DNA of 64,000 bases, taken from NCBI GenBank assembly GCA_036824465.1, contig DAITAC010000006.1:1-64000 (forward strand), read 5' to 3'. Numbering within the stretch: position 1 is the first letter of the stretch; every line of letters begins with the position of its first letter. The stretch is from JAKOQB01 sp036824465 (GTDB taxonomy: Bacteria; Pseudomonadota; Gammaproteobacteria; Burkholderiales; Burkholderiaceae_F). Below are positions 59,553 to 64,000 of the stretch, piece after piece. The notes below the pieces were generated by a model. It ran no database searches. It was not told where the DNA came from and worked only from the letters and a program-made list of their open reading frames with translations. Made by a program: the position numbers and the translations under genes.

Positions 59553-60752
59553 GTGCCTGCGAGTGACTGCGTGTCGGACGACGCCTCCTTCAAGAACACA
59601 CTGCCGCTGCCGACCAAGGCGCGGATTCTGATCGCCGACGATTCGCGCATCGTGCGAGCGTCGATCACGCAACACATCCGCGATCGCTTCGACATCCGCG
59701 AGGTCACCGACGGTGAGGCGGCGTGGCAGGCCATCCTGCTGGACGCATCGATCCGCGTACTGATCAGCGATCTGACGATGCCGAAGATCGACGGCTTCGA
59801 GCTGCTGTCGCGCATCCGAAGTTCAAAGGTGCAGCGCATCCGCGAACTGCCAGTGGTTGTCATCACCGGTGCCGATGAAGAGGCGGAGCGCGAGCGCGCC
59901 TCGGCGCTCGGCGCGACCGACTTCATCCAGAAAGGCGTGAACTCGGCGGAACTGATCTCCAGACTCGAGGTGCTGGTCAAGCTGTCGACCACGCGCGAAA
60001 CGCTGTCGGAGACACAATCAACGCTGGAGTCGGCGCGCACGATCGATCCCGATACCGAACTGCACAACCTGGCGTTCTTTGATCGCCAGGTCGACAAGCT
60101 GATTTCGTACTCGCGGCGCAACCTGTCCGACGTGGCACTGATCTGTGTTCGGGTCGAGCTTTCGATGCCGCAGTCGGATTCGTGGGAGGGCGAGATTGAG
60201 CAACGCGTCAAGCTGGTTGGGCGGACGTTGGCCGCCTCGATCCGCCTGGAAGATCTCGGCACGCGCTCGGACCGCTATGAATTCTGCGTGGCCACGCAGA
60301 CCAACGGCCTGTCCGGTGTACTCCGATTCGCCGCGCGTCTGCGCAAGGTGCTTGAGAACGTCGATGCGGCCGGACCGGGCGTGGAAGTCTGGACCTGCAT
60401 TGGCGTGGCCACACTGTCGGAAGAACTGCGCCGCGGTGCCGAGGAATTGCGCGCGATCGCCCAAAGGCGTGCGCAGCAGGCGCAGGCCAATCGTTCGCGC
60501 CGCATCGTGCTCGGCTCAGCCGAAGGCGCAGCCCCCGGTGCCACCGAAGCGCGGCCTGATGAATCATCGATGGATGTCAGTCTTGCGCTCGCGCTCATCC
60601 GTGCCGGGCGTGCCAATGAAGTGGTGCCGCATCTCCCGCGGCTTCTGGTTCAGATCGACCCGCTGCTGAAACTGCTGCGGCAACAACGAGAACTGCAGTC
60701 AAACCATTCGGAGGGAACACGCGATGACCAAGTACAGGGAGTTCCACGCTAG
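59553..60752 (+). CDS. Response regulator with degenerate GGDEF-like domain
   Basis: 399 aa. The receiver domain (residues about 24-145) has the acidic IADDSRIVR, the phosphoacceptor Asp in ISDLTMPKIDG, and the FIQKG lysine. The second domain has an eroded DPDTELHNLAFFDRQ and, instead of GGDEF, SDRYEFC, so c-di-GMP synthesis is unlikely; it may be a binding or signalling scaffold. GTG 59553 is the start; GTG 59571 is also possible. Overlaps prpE by 29 bases, suggesting coupling. Confidence 0.85.
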   Translation: MPASDCVSDDASFKNTLPLPTKARILIADDSRIVRASITQHIRDRFDIREVTDGEAAWQAILLDASIRVLISDLTMPKIDGFELLSRIRSSKVQRIRELPVVVITGADEEAERERASALGATDFIQKGVNSAELISRLEVLVKLSTTRETLSETQSTLESARTIDPDTELHNLAFFDRQVDKLISYSRRNLSDVALICVRVELSMPQSDSWEGEIEQRVKLVGRTLAASIRLEDLGTRSDRYEFCVATQTNGLSGVLRFAARLRKVLENVDAAGPGVEVWTCIGVATLSEELRRGAEELRAIAQRRAQQAQANRSRRIVLGSAEGAAPGATEARPDESSMDVSLALALIRAGRANEVVPHLPRLLVQIDPLLKLLRQQRELQSNHSEGTRDDQVQGVPR

Positions 60753-62619
60753 GTCAATTTCCAGGCCCGAGGAGTTCTGGGGCGATCAGGCGCGCCTGAT
60801 CGACTGGCAGACGCCGTTCACCAAGGTACTGGACTACTCGAATCCGCCGTTCGCCAAGTGGTTTGTCGGTGGCAAGACCAACCTCTGCCACAACGCAATC
60901 GATCGCCATCTCGCAACTCGAGGAGATGCCAGTGCGCTGATCTATGTCTCGACCGAGACCGGCAGCGAGAAGATCTACACGTTCAAGCAGCTCTATCGCG
61001 AGGTCAATCGGATGGCCGGCGCACTCAGAGGCTTGGGCGTCGGTCGCGGCGATCGGGTGCTGATCTACATGCCGATGATTCCCGAAGCCGTTTTTGCCAT
61101 GCTGGCGTGCACGCGCATCGGCGCGATTCACTCGGTTGTCTTCGGCGGCTTTGCCTCGGTCAGTCTCGCGACGCGCATCGACGATGCCACGCCCAAGGTC
61201 ATCGTCAGCAGCGACGCCGGTTCCCGGGGCGGCAAGGTGGTGCCGTACAAGGGCCTTCTCGACGAGGCGATCGCGCTGGCGAAGAATCCGCCGCAGAAAG
61301 TGGTGATGGTCAACCGCGGTCTGGCCGACATGAAGCTGGTTGCAGGCCGCGACGTCGATTACTCGACGCTGCGCGAGCGGCACATGAATGACGAAGTGCC
61401 GTGCGAATGGCTCGAATCCAACGAGGCGTCTTACGTGCTGTACACGTCAGGCACGACCGGCAAGCCCAAGGGCGTACAGCGCGACACGGGCGGTTACGCA
61501 GTCGCCCTGGCCGCGTCGATGAAACACATCTTCTGCGGTAACGCCGGCGAAACATATTTCTCGACCAGCGACATCGGTTGGGTCGTAGGGCACAGCTACA
61601 TCGTCTATGGCCCGCTGCTCGCCGGAATGGCGACCGTTCTATACGAGGGAACGCCGATTCGACCCGACGGCGGCGTCTGGTGGAGCATTGTCGAGAAGTA
61701 CAAGGTGACGGTCATGTTCTCCGCGCCGACCGCGATCCGCGTGCTGAAAAAGCAGGACCCGGCGTTGCTGTCCAAGTACGACCTGTCTTCGCTGCGATTG
61801 CTCTTCCTTGCCGGCGAACCGCTGGATGAGCCGACCGCGCGCTGGATCGCGGACGGAATCAAGAAGCCCATCGTTGACAACTTCTGGCAGACGGAGTCCG
61901 GCTGGCCGATCCTGGCAATCTGCCGGGGAGTCGAAGCGCTGCCGTCCAAGTTCGGCTCGCCGGGCCTGCCCGTCTACGGCTACGACGTGCGCCTGTACAA
62001 CGAGATGACCGGCGAAGAAATCGGCGACAACGAGAAAGGCGTGGTCGGTATATGCGGCCCGCTGCCGCCGGGCTGCATGAGCACCGTGTGGCGCGACGAC
62101 GAGCGTTTCGTCAAGACCTACTGGAAGAGCATTCCCAACAGGACCGTCTACTCGACCTTTGACTGGGGCATTCGGGACACCGACGGGTACTTCCTGATTC
62201 TCGGCCGCACCGATGACGTCATCAACGTGGCCGGCCATCGGCTCGGAACGCGCGAGATTGAAGAGTCGCTCAGTTCGCATTCGAACATCGCCGAAGTGGC
62301 CGTGATCGGCGTCGCCGATCAACTCAAGGGCCAGGTCGCGATGGCGTTCGCGGTGCTGAAAGACATGGAAAAGATCGCAACGCCGGAACTCAGGCGCGCG
62401 CACGAAGGCGAAATGATGAAGGTGGTCGACGAGCAACTCGGCGCCGTCGCACGCCCCTCACGCGTGCACTTCGTCACCGTGCTGCCGAAAACGCGGTCCG
62501 GCAAGCTGCTGCGCCGATCGATCCAGGCGATCTGCGAAGGCCGCGATCCGGGCGACCTGACCACGATCGAGGACCCGGCCGCGCTCGAGCAGGTGCGCGC
62601 CGCGGTCGCGGCGCGTTGA
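60724..62619 (+). CDS. prpE: Propionate-CoA ligase PrpE
   Basis: 631 aa AMP-forming acyl-CoA synthetase. KYREFHARSISRPEEFWGDQ N-terminus, P-loop YTSGTTGKPKGVQRD, SDIGWVVGHSYIVYGPLL, FWQTESGWP and the acetylation lysine 594 in TRSGKLLRRS. The overall sequence fits PrpE better than AcsA. GGAGGGAA precedes ATG 60724. No other prp genes are here. Confidence 0.93.
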   Translation: MTKYREFHARSISRPEEFWGDQARLIDWQTPFTKVLDYSNPPFAKWFVGGKTNLCHNAIDRHLATRGDASALIYVSTETGSEKIYTFKQLYREVNRMAGALRGLGVGRGDRVLIYMPMIPEAVFAMLACTRIGAIHSVVFGGFASVSLATRIDDATPKVIVSSDAGSRGGKVVPYKGLLDEAIALAKNPPQKVVMVNRGLADMKLVAGRDVDYSTLRERHMNDEVPCEWLESNEASYVLYTSGTTGKPKGVQRDTGGYAVALAASMKHIFCGNAGETYFSTSDIGWVVGHSYIVYGPLLAGMATVLYEGTPIRPDGGVWWSIVEKYKVTVMFSAPTAIRVLKKQDPALLSKYDLSSLRLLFLAGEPLDEPTARWIADGIKKPIVDNFWQTESGWPILAICRGVEALPSKFGSPGLPVYGYDVRLYNEMTGEEIGDNEKGVVGICGPLPPGCMSTVWRDDERFVKTYWKSIPNRTVYSTFDWGIRDTDGYFLILGRTDDVINVAGHRLGTREIEESLSSHSNIAEVAVIGVADQLKGQVAMAFAVLKDMEKIATPELRRAHEGEMMKVVDEQLGAVARPSRVHFVTVLPKTRSGKLLRRSIQAICEGRDPGDLTTIEDPAALEQVRAAVAAR

Positions 62620-62641
62620 TGCAACGGCGCCCACGGGTGGC

Positions 62642-63406
62642 GTGAGCGACTTCACTTTGGAGAGCTTCAGCCTCAGCTACTTCCTCGCGTCGTTCCTGCT
62701 GCCGCCGGTCCTGCTGCTGATCACGACGGCGCTTGGCTTTTGGATGCTCAAGCGCCGCCGTGGGGCAGCGCGTGGCCTGATCACGATTTCATTGCTCGGC
62801 TTGCTGGCGTTGAGCCTGCCCGTCGTCGCGTTTTCGCTCTTCAAGCCACTCGAAGTGCCGCCGCTGGATGTCGCGCGGGCGAAGGATGCGCAGGCGATCG
62901 TGATCCTTGCCGGTGGGCGTGCGCGCGGCGCGATCGAATGGGGTGGCGACACAGTCAGCGCCTTCACGCTTGCGCGCGTGCGCTACGGCGCGCATCTTGC
63001 CCGCATCACCGGACTGCCGGTCTTGCTGACCGGTGGCCTCGGTGACGATGAGCGCGAACCGGAAGCAGAGCTGATGCGACGCGTGCTGGAGCGCGAGTTC
63101 GGTATCACGCCACGCTGGATGGAGACCGCCAGCAGCACCACGGCCCAGAACGCGGAATTCAGCGCGCGCGAACTGCGCGCGGCCGGCGTCTCGCGCGTGC
63201 TGCTGGTCACGCACAGCTTTCATATCCCCCGCGCGGCGGCGCAGTTCGAGCGGGCTGGCCTGCACGTCATTCCGGCACCGACGGGCTTTCAGGGATTGCG
63301 CGAATTTGACTGGCTGCACCTGGTGCCGACGCCGGACGCCCTTCGTCTTTCTCACGTTGCTTTGCGTGAGTGGCTGGCGCTGGCGCGTGATCGGCTAATC
63401 TCCTGA
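62642..63406 (+). CDS. YdcF/SanA-type DUF218 membrane-anchored protein
   Basis: 254 aa, GTG start. Two N-terminal hydrophobic segments (YFLASFLLPPVLLLITTALGFW, GLITISLLGLLALSLPVVAFSLF) precede the DUF218 fold: AIVILAGGRARGAIEWGGDT, GLPVLLTGGLGDDEREPEAELM, STTAQNAEFSARELRAAG and LVTHSFHIPRAAAQFERAG. Some relatives (ElyC, SanA) affect envelope integrity. Function not defined here. Confidence 0.85.
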   Translation: MSDFTLESFSLSYFLASFLLPPVLLLITTALGFWMLKRRRGAARGLITISLLGLLALSLPVVAFSLFKPLEVPPLDVARAKDAQAIVILAGGRARGAIEWGGDTVSAFTLARVRYGAHLARITGLPVLLTGGLGDDEREPEAELMRRVLEREFGITPRWMETASSTTAQNAEFSARELRAAGVSRVLLVTHSFHIPRAAAQFERAGLHVIPAPTGFQGLREFDWLHLVPTPDALRLSHVALREWLALARDRLIS

Positions 63407-63429
63407 CGTTCGTCTTCCAGGAGTGCACG

Positions 63430-63834
63430 ATGCAAACCAGAAAATTCCTTACGCTCGATGATGTGCAGAAGATCGGCAGCGCGTCCGCCGCCGAAGCGAT
63501 AAAGAACAAATGGGCAGTGACGATCGCGATCGTCGACGATGGTGGCCATCTGCTGTGGCTGCAGCGACTCGACGGGGCGGCGACGGTGTCCGTCTATATC
63601 GGGCAGGAAAAGGCACGCGCGGCCGCGCTGGGACGCCGCGAGACCAAACGTTACGAGGACATGATCAACCAGGGACGCACGGCGTTCCTGTCGGCGCCGC
63701 TGCAGGGCATGCTCGAAGGTGGTGTACCGATCATCGTCGATGGTCACGTCATCGGCGCCGTTGGCGTCTCGGGAGTGCAGTCGAGCGAAGACGTGCTGAT
63801 CGCCAAGGCGGGGATTGCGGCACTCAGTCTCTGA
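63430..63834 (+). CDS. GlcG/HbpS-like (DUF336) protein
   Basis: 134 aa. KFLTLDDVQKIGSASAAEAIKNKWAVTIAIVDDGGHLLWLQRLDGA and VPIIVDGHVIGAVGVSGVQSSEDVLIAKAG are typical of the DUF336 fold, which includes haem-binding HbpS and GlcG. No haem ligand motif is certain. ATG 63430 is preceded by AGGAG. Confidence 0.88.
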   Translation: MQTRKFLTLDDVQKIGSASAAEAIKNKWAVTIAIVDDGGHLLWLQRLDGAATVSVYIGQEKARAAALGRRETKRYEDMINQGRTAFLSAPLQGMLEGGVPIIVDGHVIGAVGVSGVQSSEDVLIAKAGIAALSL

Positions 63835-63835
63835 C

Positions 63836-64000
63836 TCAGTCGGCCTTGGCCGCCAAACGCCCGCGCTCAACATTGACGAGCGCAAGGACCAACAGTCCGA
63901 TCACGAAATACATTCCGGTCACGAGGATCGCCAGTCGATGATTGTTGTCCGTCATCCAGGTCACGAGACCGTAGGTCACCGGACCAAACACGCCCGACAA
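63836..64000 (-). CDS. MFS transporter, UMF1-like C-terminus (partial)
   Basis: The last 54 codons of a membrane protein running off the window edge: SGVFGPVTYGLVTWMTDNNH, then LAILVTGMYFVIGLLVLALV and a basic tail. The FGP..G motif and final helix resemble UMF1/Atg22-like major facilitator transporters. Convergent with the GlcG-like gene, one base between the two stop codons. Confidence 0.55.
   Translation of the reverse strand: MSGVFGPVTYGLVTWMTDNNHRLAILVTGMYFVIGLLVLALVNVERGRLAAKAD

Overview
The window reads as a high-GC betaproteobacterial chromosome segment, most likely Burkholderiales. The evidence is the gene set and neighbourhoods: rpsP-rimM-trmD-rplS followed by a NUDIX hydrolase and a CobD-like protein, an orphan rnfB next to nth and a DUF1841 gene, a pcd-rsgA-DUF2007 unit, a PA0069-type radical SAM gene, an intracellular PHB depolymerase and a bifunctional PutA. 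Genes are densely packed, mostly with 1-30 bp gaps or 4-bp ATGA/GTGA overlaps. No phage, insertion sequence or CRISPR array was seen. Two runs of exactly 100 N (26775-26874 and 38613-38712) show a scaffolded draft or metagenome bin. The second gap is flanked by the same 55 bp on both sides and is probably not a real gap.

Layout. 1-4.5 kb: a branched-chain amino-acid-type ABC importer on the minus strand (LivF partial, LivG, a fused LivH-LivM permease, binding protein). 4.5-7.1 kb: 7Fe ferredoxin, ferredoxin-NADP reductase, PHB depolymerase. 7.2-8.5 kb: the PA2779/PA2778 pair (small exported membrane protein plus a lipoprotein cysteine peptidase with TPRs), with a near-perfect intrinsic terminator inside the start of the second gene. 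8.6-11.1 kb: rnfB, nth, DUF1841 and two small cytochromes c. 11.2-14.0 kb: a MoxR ATPase and VWA protein with an acetyltransferase gene between them. 14.2-18.1 kb: PAS-GGDEF diguanylate cyclase, a shortened VOC gene, a C-terminal relic of a PilB/GspE ATPase, and DUF1631. 18.2-21.5 kb: htpG with a sigma-32-type promoter, followed by a hypoxanthine-DNA glycosylase and a spermidine-synthase-like gene. 21.6-28.2 kb: a MocR-type regulator divergent from a tightly packed operon (threonine dehydratase-like, LysE exporter, cupin, aminotransferase, GST, gap, EamA exporter, PhzF). 28.2-36.6 kb: CopD-like and MBL-fold genes, parC, VOC, RDD, an exported hypothetical, parE, then paired DnaA-box-like sites and tRNA-Arg(CCT).

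36.6-44.8 kb: oligoribonuclease, M48 protease, the pcd-rsgA-DUF2007 unit, a CobD-like protein, CoA pyrophosphatase, the ribosomal protein/tRNA-modification operon and a TM2 protein. 44.8-48.5 kb: PA0069-type radical SAM protein and a three-gene rubrerythrin / iron-sulfur oxidoreductase / DUF3501 operon. 48.6-52.2 kb: acyl-CoA dehydrogenase with its electron acceptor EtfAB. 52.3-57.6 kb: YqaA-type membrane protein, PutA, a phytoene-desaturase-like oxidoreductase. 57.6-64 kb: a lone Fur-box-preceded ferric iron binding protein, NlpC/P60 peptidase, a response regulator with a decayed GGDEF domain overlapping prpE, a DUF218 protein, a GlcG/HbpS-like protein and the end of an MFS transporter.

Functionally this is mainly a housekeeping and carbon/nitrogen catabolism segment: amino-acid import and breakdown, acyl-CoA and propionate use, and PHB mobilisation. 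The parts most worth follow-up are the PA2778/PA2779 pair with its embedded terminator, the rubrerythrin/Fe-S/DUF3501 operon with a palindrome filling its promoter spacer, the MocR-controlled operon with a direct-repeat operator, and the DnaA-box/parS-like cluster upstream of parE. All calls come from reading the sequence; no database search was run.
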